A DNA stretch of 64,000 nt from Oscillospiraceae bacterium (GTDB lineage Bacteria > Bacillota > Clostridia > Oscillospirales > Acutalibacteraceae), in contig CP107220.1 of assembly GCA_025757685.1 (NCBI GenBank), positions 1-64,000 of the forward strand. The letters are read 5' to 3'. This document shows positions 50,288 through 58,179 of the stretch, one piece after another. Below the pieces are notes generated by a model. That model saw only the letters and a list, made by a program, of their open reading frames with translations, searched no databases and was not told where the DNA came from. Made by a program: the position numbers and the translations under genes. Every line of letters begins with the position of its first letter. Within the stretch, counting starts at the first letter, position 1.

Positions 50288-51418
50288 ATGAACTGGAATT
50301 TTCACCTGCCGGTGGAGCTGGTTTTCGGCAGCGGCACCCGGCATGAAATCAAGTCGTATATAGAGAAGATCGGCGGCACGCGTGGCGTGCTGGTGTGCGG
50401 CAAGAGCTTTTTGCGAAATGGCACCGCAGACGCCTTTTTGCAGGCGGCGGATGGCGCTTTAGTGTCCGTATTCAGCGATATTCGCCCCAATCCCACTACG
50501 GGGAATGTGAACGCCTGCGCGGCAGAAATGCGGCGGGTCGAGGCGGATTTTGCGGTAGCGCTGGGCGGCGGCTCGCCCATGGACTGTTGCAAGGCGGCCT
50601 GCGCCATTGCCCGGGGAACGGACAATATTGAACCGTACCATAACGGCGACAAGCCGGTGACGGCAGAGGAGGCCATTCCCATGATTGCCTTTGCTACCAC
50701 CGCCGGTACAGCCTCCGAGGTGACCAATATCAGCGTGCTGACCAATGTGGCAGCCGGGGTGAAAAAACCCATGAACCACCCGGCCATGTACCCCAAGATT
50801 GCTGTGGTAGACCCGGAGTTGACCTTAACGGTGCCGCCCCAGGTGACCGCCTCCACCGGACTGGATGTGCTGTGCCACGCGGTGGAGAGTTACTGGAGCG
50901 TGAACCACCAGCCGGTATGTGCTGCCTGCTCCGTGCATGCGGCGCGACTGGTGTTTGACTGGCTGGAAAAGGCCTACCGGGACGGCAACGACCTGGAGGC
51001 TCGGGAGAAGATGGCGGAGGCGTCTATTGTGGCCGGCGTGGCCTTTAGTCACCCCCGCACCACCGGCTCCCACGCCTGCTCCTTCCCGCTGACCAATTTG
51101 TACGGTATGCCCCACGGCGAAGCCTGCGCCTTTACCCTGGACTACTTTATCCGCTTTAACGCGGAGCACGCAGACGGGGACGGCCGGATTACCGCCCTTG
51201 CCCGGGATTGCGGGTTTGACAGCCCGGCAGCCATGGCGGACGCGGTGCACGGTATGAAAAACAGAATGGGCATGCGCACCAATCTGTGCGAGCTGGGGGT
51301 AGAGAGCGATGCGGAGATCCGCGCCCTGGCCCACCAGAGTATGTCCATGCTGATGACCTTAAACCCGGTGCCTTTGACAGAAGAGAATATTTACCAAATG
51401 TTCTGCGCCTTAAAGTAA
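50288..51418 (+). CDS. Iron-containing alcohol dehydrogenase
   Basis: A 376-aa NAD(P)-dependent dehydrogenase of the group III (BdhA/YqhD-like) family. LVFGSGTRHEIKSYIEKI, the nucleotide loop VALGGGSPMDCCKAACAIA, TAGTASEVTNISVLTN, and the metal site region GLDVLCHAVESYW...HACSFPLTNLYGMPHGEACAF supply the iron-binding Asp/His ligands. It would oxidise or reduce butanol-type alcohols and aldehydes in fermentation. The start is ATG 50288 behind AAAGGAGAT; the frame is open further upstream, but the family begins here. Confidence 0.9.
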   Translation: MNWNFHLPVELVFGSGTRHEIKSYIEKIGGTRGVLVCGKSFLRNGTADAFLQAADGALVSVFSDIRPNPTTGNVNACAAEMRRVEADFAVALGGGSPMDCCKAACAIARGTDNIEPYHNGDKPVTAEEAIPMIAFATTAGTASEVTNISVLTNVAAGVKKPMNHPAMYPKIAVVDPELTLTVPPQVTASTGLDVLCHAVESYWSVNHQPVCAACSVHAARLVFDWLEKAYRDGNDLEAREKMAEASIVAGVAFSHPRTTGSHACSFPLTNLYGMPHGEACAFTLDYFIRFNAEHADGDGRITALARDCGFDSPAAMADAVHGMKNRMGMRTNLCELGVESDAEIRALAHQSMSMLMTLNPVPLTEENIYQMFCALK

Positions 51419-51424
51419 CAGGCA

Positions 51425-51453
51425 TTGACAAACGGCGACGAAACTCTATAATA
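51425..51453 (+). promoter_or_regulatory. tarI promoter
   Basis: Full consensus TTGACA-17 bp-TATAAT, 32 bp before the ATG. Confidence 0.85.
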
Positions 51454-51485
51454 AAAGAACAGACACAGAAAGGAATTTTAGCGTT

Positions 51486-52199
51486 ATGGTTTATGGCGTT
51501 GTATTGGCCGGCGGCGTCGGCTCCCGAATGGGCGGGGACAAGCCCAAGCAGTATTTAACGGTAAAGGACAAGCCCATTATCATTTATACCATTGAGAAGT
51601 TTATCTCCGTGCCCCAACTGGAGAAGATTTTGGTGCTGTGCCCCTCCAAGTGGGTGGAGCACACCAAGAATTTGATTGCCAAGCACATTGCTCCCGCAGC
51701 GGACCGTGTGGCGGTGATCGAGGGCGGTTCTACCCGTAACGAGACGATTATGAATGCTATTCGCTACATTGAGAACGAGGGTAATTTGAACGACGATACC
51801 ATTATCGTCACCCACGACAGCGTGCGTCCCTTTGTGACCTATCGGATCATTGAGGAGAACATTGCGGCGGCGGAGCAGTTCGGCGCCTGCGACACGGTGA
51901 TTCCTGCCACGGACACCATTGTGGAGAGCCGGGACCACCAGGTGATCTCTGCGATTCCGGATCGATCCGTCATGTATCAGGGCCAGACCCCCCAGTCCTT
52001 CCGCGCCACCAAGCTGAAGAAGCTGTACGAGACCCTCACCGAGGAGGAGAAGGAAATTCTCACGGACGCTGCCAAAATTTTCGTTATCAAGGGTGAGCCG
52101 GTGGCGCTGGTGCAGGGCGAGACCTACAATATGAAGATCACTTATCCTTACGATCTGCGGGTGGCAAAATCCCTGTTGGAGGACGAGACCCATGATTAA
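51486..52199 (+). CDS. tarI: Ribitol-5-phosphate cytidylyltransferase (TarI/IspD family)
   Basis: A 237-aa nucleotidyltransferase: YGVVLAGGVGSRMGGDKPKQYLTVKDKPIIIYTIEKF, HDSVRPFVTYRIIEENI, and PDRSVMYQGQTPQSFRATKL. These motifs are shared by IspD and TarI. The choice of TarI rests on the coupled TarJ gene next door (8-bp overlap) and on the absence of other isoprenoid genes. With TarJ it would make CDP-ribitol from ribulose-5-phosphate for teichoic acid or capsule. Confidence 0.82.
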   Translation: MVYGVVLAGGVGSRMGGDKPKQYLTVKDKPIIIYTIEKFISVPQLEKILVLCPSKWVEHTKNLIAKHIAPAADRVAVIEGGSTRNETIMNAIRYIENEGNLNDDTIIVTHDSVRPFVTYRIIEENIAAAEQFGACDTVIPATDTIVESRDHQVISAIPDRSVMYQGQTPQSFRATKLKKLYETLTEEEKEILTDAAKIFVIKGEPVALVQGETYNMKITYPYDLRVAKSLLEDETHD

Positions 52200-53217
52200 C
52201 ACCGTCTACCGTTTGGTGGCGCCCCGCCGGTTTGAGATCGCCTTTGAGGACATTGACCTGTTTGGCGACAATGCCATTGTGCGCCCCACCAATCTTTCCA
52301 TCTGCAACGCAGATATGCGTTATTATCTGGGCACCCGGGATGCCAAGGTGCTGGCCGAGAAGCTGCCCATGGCTCTGATTCATGAGGGCGTGGGCGTCGT
52401 TATGCGAGACCCCAGCGGCAAATTCGCTCCCGGCGATCGGGTGGTGATGGTGCCCAATTGTCCTACGGAGACCGATGATTATATCGGCGAGAACTATTTG
52501 CGCTCCTCCAAGTTCTGCGGCTCGTCTATGGACGGCTTTTTGCAGGAGTATGTGGAGATTTCGCCTCGGCGGCTGGTGAAGCTGCCCCAGGACATCAATA
52601 TGAATGTGGCGGCGTTTACGGAGATCGTGTCCGTAGCGGTGCACGCCATTTCTCGGTTTGACAAGATCGCCCACGCCCGGCGGGATGCCATCGGCGTTTG
52701 GGGCGACGGCAATTTGGCGTATATTGTCTCCCTGTTTTTGAAAAAGACTTTTCCGGACAGCAAGGTGTATGTGTTTGGCCTGAATGACGATAAGCTGGCG
52801 GACTTTACCTTTGCCGACGGGGCGTATAAGACCACGGAGGTGCCGGAGGGCTTTACCATGGACCACGCCTTTGAGTGTGTCGGCGGCAACGGCTCTCCCA
52901 TTGCCATTGAGCAGATCATCGGGCTGATCAAGCCGGAGGCTACTCTTTCCATTTTGGGCGTCAGCGAGTACCCGGTGCCTATCAATACCCGCATGATTTT
53001 GGAAAAGGGGCTGCGTGTGTTCGGCTCCTCTCGCAGCGGCGTGGCGGATTTTGAAAAGACGGTGCAGATGTACCAGCAGTACCCGGAGATCATTGATTAC
53101 TTAGGCAACCTGATCAGCTCCGTCAATGTGGTGCGCACCACCACGGACATTAAGCAGGCGTTTGAGAAGGACACCCAAAAGGCCTTTGGCAAAACCATTA
53201 TGGTTTGGCAGGAATAA
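52192..53217 (+). CDS. tarJ: Ribulose-5-phosphate reductase (TarJ-like)
   Basis: A 341-aa medium-chain alcohol dehydrogenase: VYRLVAPRRFEIAFEDIDLFGDNAIVRPTNLSICNADMRYYLG, FAPGDRVVMVPNCP, KFCGSSMDGFLQEYVEISPRRLVKLP, GVWGDGNLAYIVSLFLKKTFP (Rossmann loop), and IKQAFEKDTQKAFGKTIMVW. Together with the overlapping tarI it reduces ribulose-5-phosphate to ribitol-5-phosphate. No ribitol polymerase or glycosyltransferase is adjacent, so the user of CDP-ribitol lies elsewhere. Confidence 0.85.
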   Translation: MINTVYRLVAPRRFEIAFEDIDLFGDNAIVRPTNLSICNADMRYYLGTRDAKVLAEKLPMALIHEGVGVVMRDPSGKFAPGDRVVMVPNCPTETDDYIGENYLRSSKFCGSSMDGFLQEYVEISPRRLVKLPQDINMNVAAFTEIVSVAVHAISRFDKIAHARRDAIGVWGDGNLAYIVSLFLKKTFPDSKVYVFGLNDDKLADFTFADGAYKTTEVPEGFTMDHAFECVGGNGSPIAIEQIIGLIKPEATLSILGVSEYPVPINTRMILEKGLRVFGSSRSGVADFEKTVQMYQQYPEIIDYLGNLISSVNVVRTTTDIKQAFEKDTQKAFGKTIMVWQE

Positions 53218-53225
53218 AAAATTTA

Positions 53226-53253
53226 GGCGGCGCAAATGATGCGCCGCCTTTTG
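53226..53253 (+). terminator. tarIJ terminator
   Basis: GGCGGCGCA and TGCGCCGCC, perfect 9-bp stem with a 5-base loop, followed by TTTTG. Confidence 0.8.
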
Positions 53254-53400
53254 TATTTTCTGCACATTTCGTCTCTGCTGTGCAGGACCACTGTTTGGTC
53301 GCTTGCCATAGGGAGGATTCTCCTTTGTCTTTTCCTTGCGGATATTTTAGCATTTTTGCCGGGTATCGTCAAGCTGCGGCTTTCGTATAGATAGATGGGT

Positions 53401-53436
53401 ATAAAAAGGACTTTGGCCGTTTGGTCAAAGTCCTTT
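53401..53436 (-). terminator. Terminator of the 34-aa peptide gene
   Basis: On the minus strand AAAGGACTTTG and CAAAGTCCTTT form an 11-bp stem, followed by TTAT. Confidence 0.7.
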
Positions 53437-53466
53437 GCTTTTATATATTGCTTTCGATTATCGATT

Positions 53467-53571
53467 TTAGGCCTCTGCGGCTGCCGATTCGCTTTCAAAA
53501 ATGGTCTCCCAGTGGGTTTTGACCGAGGACGCCAGGTCTTTGACCTTGGCGCCCAGCTTCTTTTCTTTCAT
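53467..53571 (-). CDS. Small 34-aa protein of unknown function
   Basis: A short gene too small for routine calling: it begins MKEKKLGAKVKDLASSVKTH and ends FESESAAAEA, highly charged, amphipathic, with a basic first half and an acidic Ala/Glu-rich end, no cysteine. It has all the parts of an expressed gene: GGGGG ribosome binding site, a TTGCTT-17-TATACT promoter (53626-53654) and a terminator. It could be a regulatory peptide or a peptide-modification substrate, but no modifying enzyme lies nearby and I do not recognise a family. Confidence 0.55.
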   Translation of the reverse strand: MKEKKLGAKVKDLASSVKTHWETIFESESAAAEA

Positions 53572-53625
53572 AATATCCCCCTTCAATGCCGGTAACGCTT
53601 TATGCGAATTACACAGATTTATTAC

Positions 53626-53654
53626 AGTATAGCATAGACTTTTGGGCAAAGCAA
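53626..53654 (-). promoter_or_regulatory. Promoter of the 34-aa peptide gene
   Basis: Minus strand TTGCTT (53649-53654) and TATACT (53626-53631) with 17 bp spacing. Confidence 0.6.
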
Positions 53655-53711
53655 CCAATGTTTTGTCGCGACTTTTGTATATGTTGAATTATTAAGAAGT
53701 GGTAAAGTTCC

Positions 53712-53740
53712 TTGACAAACGAAAGCGACTGCCATACAAT
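53712..53740 (+). promoter_or_regulatory. Promoter of the secreted 132-aa protein gene
   Basis: TTGACA and TACAAT with 17 bp spacing; transcription would begin near 53747 and give a leader of about 165 bases. Confidence 0.75.
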
Positions 53741-53797
53741 GAAAATGTAAATCAAAGAAAGTATTTTGCAGTGACTCGTATACACAATAAATTTACG

Positions 53798-53874
53798 AAA
53801 TGAGAATTGTCAACTGTTTTGTGGTTGAAATAGGCAAAGAGAGGAGGCGAGTACCGTTTATTCTCATTTTGTAA
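53798..53874 (+). promoter_or_regulatory. Structured leader with inverted repeat and upstream reading frame
   Basis: AAATGAGAA (53798-53806) and TTCTCATTT (53861-53869) are perfect inverted repeats that would close a large loop. A 24-codon frame starts at the ATG in the left arm (53800) and ends at 53874, just past the right arm, so its translation would open the stem. GAGGAGG lies in the loop, away from any start. The gene's own site, AAAAGGAG, lies at about 53898. Possible translational control of the downstream gene. Confidence 0.35.
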
Positions 53875-53910
53875 GAATAAATCTGTAAAGATAAAAAAAG
53901 GAGTAGTATT

Positions 53911-54309
53911 ATGTCAAAGAAAAAATTAGTGTCGATTTTGCTTTCAGCTGTTCTGTGCTTTGGTATGCTGGGCGGAACATTTGTTGCCAGTGCAGAAAGT
54001 GTGTCTGTTCACTTGACCAAAACCCAAGCCGTAAATTCTTCCTCCAATGTGTACGGTACATTTAAGTATTATTGGGGAAAAAACAGCAAATCCTCAAAAC
54101 ACAGCGTGTACTATATCGCTCGCTACAAAAACAAAGGTATTTGGCACACAGGGGGCAGCGATCTACTTGCTGCCGGAGAGGAGAGGTCAGAAAAGGATCC
54201 GTTTGTGACCGAAAAGCTGGATTATAAAACCGATTGGTTTTTGAAGTTGAATCCGAAGGGCGCAGGCACGAAGGATTGTGACGCCTGGGGCTACATGAGA
54301 AACGCATAA
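53911..54309 (+). CDS. Secreted small protein, bacteriocin-like
   Basis: A 132-aa precursor: signal peptide MSKKKLVSILLSAVLCFGMLGGTFVASAES, then about 100 residues rich in Lys, Tyr, Ser and Gly (VYGTFKYYWGKNSKSSKHSVYYIARYKNKGIW...). No known domain is certain. The size, export signal, hydrophilic Gly/Tyr/Trp content and a following ABC transporter recall lactococcin 972-type bacteriocins, but I cannot align it convincingly. It has a strong promoter, a long leader and its own terminator before the transporter genes, as expected of an abundantly made product. AT-rich compared with its neighbours. Confidence 0.55.
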   Translation: MSKKKLVSILLSAVLCFGMLGGTFVASAESVSVHLTKTQAVNSSSNVYGTFKYYWGKNSKSSKHSVYYIARYKNKGIWHTGGSDLLAAGEERSEKDPFVTEKLDYKTDWFLKLNPKGAGTKDCDAWGYMRNA

Positions 54310-54317
54310 TGGACGCG

Positions 54318-54350
54318 CAAGGTCGGCGCGTGAGCGCCGACCTTGTTTAT
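54318..54350 (+). terminator. Leaky terminator between the secreted protein and transporter genes
   Basis: CAAGGTCGGCGC and GCGCCGACCTTG form a perfect 12-bp stem with a 4-base loop, but only TTTAT follows. Partial readthrough into the permease gene 15 bp on is likely, giving high expression of the small gene and low expression of the transporter. Confidence 0.65.
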
Positions 54351-54364
54351 AAGGTGGAATCAAA

Positions 54365-56266
54365 ATGAGTACATTTAAGCTTATGTCCCGGTTGTGGAGC
54401 CGGAACAAGTTTTATAAAAATTTAATCCTGGCCGTTATCGTACTGTTTAGTGGTTTTCTGCTATACGTTACGATTGCTTCTATCCGTGAAGAAGCGCCGG
54501 CCGATACTTTAACCTATGCATTTTGCACGCTGCGCCCCATGTATCTGATGGTGATTTTTTTTCTTTTCTTCTCTTACGAGTGCTTTGTGAAGATCAATCG
54601 ATATAAAGAGACTTTTTCCACTTGTAAGCAGGGGATCGGTGGGGTCTACCGTGCCCAGCTGCTGCTGCTTTTCAGCCTGATCGGTGTTTTAACCATGGTG
54701 TCGTTCCTGCTTATCGTGGGTTATGCCTGCGTGGCGCACCAGGTTGCCTTGCTGCCCCATGTGCTGTCTCGGGTGATCTGTTATCAGGTGCTGTGTCCGG
54801 GGGCGGCGGTGTTGATCGGTCTGTTGCTGTCCGGTGTTCGGCAGCGGTATATTGTGTATCCGCTGATGGTGATTTTTGGCTTATCGGAGACCGAGTGGCT
54901 CCAAACCACCACCACGCATGTGATGGAGACGACCGGGAAGAATTATGCCAAGCTGATGCAAATTTTCTCCTTGATCCCCAATTCTATGCAGTATGAGCCG
55001 AATAATCAAATTGGGATCCCCTGGGATTTGAACAAAATCGCTCAACTGCTGTTTTTCATCGCCCTCTCCGCTACGGTGGTGGGTCTTATTTGTGCTCGCA
55101 CCAAGGCCAAGCGGTGGTGGACCGGCGGCCTGGGGCTGCTGCTGTCAGCCGTGCTGTTGACCGGGTATTTTATGCCGGTATCTGTTCCGGTGATGGACTT
55201 GAGCACCTCCGGCGTATTTGCAGATGCCGCCTATTATCAAACGATCCATGCGGGTGAGCAGCGAAATGTGGCAGCCGATTTCCGGGTAAAAAAATATCAG
55301 CTGGACTTTTCCGTGGGGCTGAATTTGACCGGCCGTGCCAAGGTGTATGTGGACCGATCGGAGCTGAAAAGCTACCGCTTTACTCTGTACCATGGGTACA
55401 AGGTGAAGCAGGTGACGGACCAAACCGGCGCGGCGCTGGATTTTCGCCGGGAACTTGACTATGTAACGGTGACCCGGGGCGGGGCGGCTGTGGAATATCT
55501 GTGCCTGGAATATACCGGCAAATCACCTAAGTATTACAGCAGTTATGCCGGGGTCTGCCTGCCCGCCAACTTTGCCTATTATCCCATTCCCGGGTATCGG
55601 GAGCTGTTTTCGGACAATTTTTATGGCTTTATTGATTGTTCGCTGCCCTATGATACCGCCTTTGATGTGCGTTGCAGCGGGCGAAAGCAGATGTATTGCA
55701 ACTTGGCTGCCCGGGGAGACAATCACTTTGCCGGTAACGCCCGTTCCATTACCCTGCTCAGCGGATATTACGATACCTTAAAGCTCAACGATACCTTGGT
55801 GGTCTATCCTAAGTATGCGGACAAAGAGATCCGGGCAAGGATCAAAAAGAATATGGGCACCTTTACAAAGCAGCACCGGGATATTCGTACCATTTTTATC
55901 ATGGACACGGACAATTTGACCCAGTATGAGCACTTGCGGTCCTATGACGGCTATGTGGTGACCTCCTCCATTTATGACATGGAACAGTCGTACTTTGAGT
56001 CCCAAATTGACATCAGCAAGATGGACTTCTACAAGACATTTGTTTATTACTATAATGAAAAAGTGGACCGGGAGGAGCTGGAACAGCTAAAGCAGAGCGA
56101 GGACCCGGAGGAATACCCCATGGTGCAGATCATTCTAAAGCTGTCTGCCTCCAAAAACCGGGAGGCTGCTGCCGCAGAGACGGAGCAGTATTTGACCAAC
56201 AGCAAAGACACCCGGGCGCCCATGACCTTTTTGCAGGAGTTAGGAGAGAAATATGCTAAAGCTTGA
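54365..56266 (+). CDS. ABC-2-type permease with M1-peptidase-like ectodomain
   Basis: A 633-aa membrane protein. The N-terminal part carries about seven transmembrane helices in ABC-2 permease style (residues 18-285). A large outside part follows: FRVKKYQLDFSVGLNLTGRAKVYVDRSELKSYRFTLYHGYKVKQVTDQTGAALDF through YAGVCLPANFAYYPIPGYRELF resembles the N-terminal beta-domain of M1 aminopeptidases. The zinc motif HEXXH is absent, so it is not a working peptidase; it may bind a peptide. The start is ATG 54365 after AAGGTGG. The end overlaps the ABC ATPase gene by 14 bp, which makes them one transporter. Confidence 0.65.
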   Translation: MSTFKLMSRLWSRNKFYKNLILAVIVLFSGFLLYVTIASIREEAPADTLTYAFCTLRPMYLMVIFFLFFSYECFVKINRYKETFSTCKQGIGGVYRAQLLLLFSLIGVLTMVSFLLIVGYACVAHQVALLPHVLSRVICYQVLCPGAAVLIGLLLSGVRQRYIVYPLMVIFGLSETEWLQTTTTHVMETTGKNYAKLMQIFSLIPNSMQYEPNNQIGIPWDLNKIAQLLFFIALSATVVGLICARTKAKRWWTGGLGLLLSAVLLTGYFMPVSVPVMDLSTSGVFADAAYYQTIHAGEQRNVAADFRVKKYQLDFSVGLNLTGRAKVYVDRSELKSYRFTLYHGYKVKQVTDQTGAALDFRRELDYVTVTRGGAAVEYLCLEYTGKSPKYYSSYAGVCLPANFAYYPIPGYRELFSDNFYGFIDCSLPYDTAFDVRCSGRKQMYCNLAARGDNHFAGNARSITLLSGYYDTLKLNDTLVVYPKYADKEIRARIKKNMGTFTKQHRDIRTIFIMDTDNLTQYEHLRSYDGYVVTSSIYDMEQSYFESQIDISKMDFYKTFVYYYNEKVDREELEQLKQSEDPEEYPMVQIILKLSASKNREAAAAETEQYLTNSKDTRAPMTFLQELGEKYAKA

Positions 56267-57089
56267 CGGTGTACATAAAAAATTCAAATCCGCCTTGGTG
56301 GCGGAGAAGATCAGCGTAGACCTGGGGCCGTGCACCTACGGCCTGCTGGGTCGCAACGGCAGCGGCAAAACCACCCTGCTGCGCTGCATTACCCGGGTGG
56401 AAAAGGTAAACGGCGGTCGCATTGTTTACACGGACGGGGACGGCCGGGAGGTGAAGGATTATTTGGACCATATCGGCTACCTGCCCCAGAACTTTGATGT
56501 GTTCCCGGAGCTGACCGCCTATGAGGTGCTGCAATTCTTTGCCAACTTAAAGGGCTACAAGATCACAGAGGCGGAGATCGACCACTTGCTGGAGATCCTG
56601 AACCTGTCGCCCCAGCGGGATATGACGGTCAAGACCCTGTCCGGCGGTATGAAGCGGCGGCTGGGCATTGCCCAGGCGCTGATCGGCGACCCGGATGTGC
56701 TGCTGCTGGACGAACCTACGGCGGGACTGGACCCGGAGGAACGGCTGAACTTTAAGAATGTGATCCGCCGGATCAAGGGGGATCGGTGCGTGGTGCTGTC
56801 CACCCATATCATCACGGATATTGAGTCTCTGTGTGACCGCATTTTGGTGCTGTGCGACGGCCGGATCACCGCCTTTGACTCCTGCGGTGCGCTGGCAGAT
56901 GTGGCCCGGGGCAAGGTGTATGCGGTGGAGAACACGGCCGATCTTGCCACGCCGTTCCACTCCATGGGGCCGGTGACGGTGGACGGCAAAGCGTATGAAA
57001 AGATCATCAGCAAGGCGCCCCTGGACGCGCCGGCGCTGGAGCCTACGGTAGAGGACGGATATATATGCTTTATCGAAAAATTAAGCTGA
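56253..57089 (+). CDS. ABC transporter ATP-binding protein
   Basis: A 278-aa ATPase of the drug/peptide exporter group: Walker A GLLGRNGSGKTTLLRC, Q-loop IGYLPQNFDVFPELTAYEVLQFF, signature LSGGMKRRLGIAQAL, Walker B VLLLDEPTAGLDPEE, and the switch histidine in VVLSTHIITDIESLC. It overlaps both neighbours (14 bp and 25 bp), so three genes are translated as a unit: permease with ectodomain, ATPase, small permease. Export of, or immunity to, the secreted protein at 53911 is a plausible job. Confidence 0.9.
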   Translation: MLKLDGVHKKFKSALVAEKISVDLGPCTYGLLGRNGSGKTTLLRCITRVEKVNGGRIVYTDGDGREVKDYLDHIGYLPQNFDVFPELTAYEVLQFFANLKGYKITEAEIDHLLEILNLSPQRDMTVKTLSGGMKRRLGIAQALIGDPDVLLLDEPTAGLDPEERLNFKNVIRRIKGDRCVVLSTHIITDIESLCDRILVLCDGRITAFDSCGALADVARGKVYAVENTADLATPFHSMGPVTVDGKAYEKIISKAPLDAPALEPTVEDGYICFIEKLS

Positions 57090-57712
57090 GCACCTTTGGC
57101 CTGTACTTAAAGGCGGTCAGCAAGCTGTGGCTGGTGCCGCTGTTGACCGTCAATGTGCTGGTGCCGGTGATCTCCGCCGTGCTGTATAAGAATGGCGGCG
57201 CGGGGGCAGAGTCGGATATTGTTACGGTGATGTACTTTCTGCTGCCCATCAGCACCGTATGGACCAGCATTTTTGTGTCGGAATTTTTCTTCTCCGATCG
57301 CACAAGGGATGTGCTGTTCTTTTACAGCCGCAAAAAGCGCTTTGCCGTGTCGCAGCTGTTCTTTCTGCTGCCCTTGGTCAATGTGGCGGCGGTGACGCTG
57401 CTGCACTTTCGCTGCCTGAGCTACTCGGTGAGTATGGCTGTTAATCTGCTGTGCATCGGCGTGCTGTTTTACGGCATTGCCATGCTGATCCTGCGGCTGT
57501 CCGGCTCCGCCACCATGGCGGTTTTGGCGCTGCTGCTGTATGAGCTGCTCAACGAGTTTGCCATGTCGGACGCCTTTGTGTTTTACAAGGTGTACGGCTC
57601 GCTGACGGTGGAGATCTTTTGCGTGCGCTATGTGCCGCTGCTGGTGATCGCCCTGGTGTGTATCCTTTTGGCCTTTACCGCCAACGGCCACGCCGGGCGC
57701 GCCGCCGATTAA
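57065..57712 (+). CDS. ABC transporter permease subunit
   Basis: A 215-aa membrane protein with about six hydrophobic helices (LWLVPLLTVNVLVPVISAVLY, VMYFLLPISTVWTSIFVSEFFF, VSQLFFLLPLVNVAAVTLLHF and others) and the short loop FSDRTRDVLFFYSRKKRF. No named family was recognised, but position and overlap with the ATPase gene make it the second membrane subunit of the exporter. A hairpin terminator follows 17 bp downstream. Confidence 0.75.
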   Translation: MLYRKIKLSTFGLYLKAVSKLWLVPLLTVNVLVPVISAVLYKNGGAGAESDIVTVMYFLLPISTVWTSIFVSEFFFSDRTRDVLFFYSRKKRFAVSQLFFLLPLVNVAAVTLLHFRCLSYSVSMAVNLLCIGVLFYGIAMLILRLSGSATMAVLALLLYELLNEFAMSDAFVFYKVYGSLTVEIFCVRYVPLLVIALVCILLAFTANGHAGRAAD

Positions 57713-57728
57713 AGTCAAAATCAAAAAG

Positions 57729-57758
57729 AACCGCAGTGCCTGTGCATTGCGGTTTTTT
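57729..57758 (+). terminator. Terminator of the ABC transporter operon
   Basis: AACCGCAGTGC and GCATTGCGGTT (one G-T pair), 4-base loop, T-run. Nearly the same element recurs at 60385. Confidence 0.75.
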
Positions 57759-57763
57759 CTGTC

Positions 57764-57792
57764 TTGACAAAGTGTTGAAATACTGTTATCAT
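57764..57792 (+). promoter_or_regulatory. padR promoter
   Basis: TTGACA and TATCAT with 17 bp spacing; +1 falls near 57799, inside the palindrome. Confidence 0.65.
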
Positions 57793-57795
57793 CTA

Positions 57796-57814
57796 TACAT
57801 AGAATATCTATGTA
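57796..57814. promoter_or_regulatory. PadR operator palindrome
   Basis: TACATAGA-ata-TCTATGTA, a perfect 8+8 inverted repeat with the ACAT/ATGT ends usual for PadR sites, 4 bp after the -10 box. Autoregulation is likely. Confidence 0.65.
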
Positions 57815-57834
57815 ATAACGGAAAGGAGACGGCT

Positions 57835-58161
57835 ATGAAGATCAGCAAGGAACTGTCCACCGGCACGCTGCCTATGCTGGTGCTCTCTGTACTGGGGAGC
57901 GAGGATTTGTACGGTTATCGGATCATCAAGATCCTGGAGGCCCGCAGCGACAATGCCTTTTCGCTGAAAGAGGGCACTTTGTATCCCATTTTGCACGCGC
58001 TGGAGCAGGAGGGCTGCCTGGAGAGCTACTGGGACGCGTCCACCGGACGCAAGAAAAAATACTACCATATTACAAAGAAAGGGCGCAAGCTGCTGGAGAG
58101 CAAAAAGGCGGAGTTCACCGCTTTCTCCGACACGGTACAGAAAGTATTGTCATTTGCATAA
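57835..58161 (+). CDS. PadR-family transcriptional regulator
   Basis: A 108-aa PadR protein: MKISKELSTGTLPMLVLSVLGSEDLYGYRIIKILEARSDNAFSLKEGTLYPILHALEQEGCLESYWDASTGRKKKYYHITKKGRKLL contains the whole winged helix including the LYGYRIIK and EGTLYPILHALEQEG motifs. ATG 57835 follows AAAGGAGAC. It has a promoter with a palindrome of PadR type on its start site. It is followed 18 bp on by a HAAS-domain membrane protein, its usual partner, and may also control the ABC transporter upstream. Confidence 0.93.
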   Translation: MKISKELSTGTLPMLVLSVLGSEDLYGYRIIKILEARSDNAFSLKEGTLYPILHALEQEGCLESYWDASTGRKKKYYHITKKGRKLLESKKAEFTAFSDTVQKVLSFA

Positions 58162-58179
58162 AGGGTAACGGAAAAGAAA

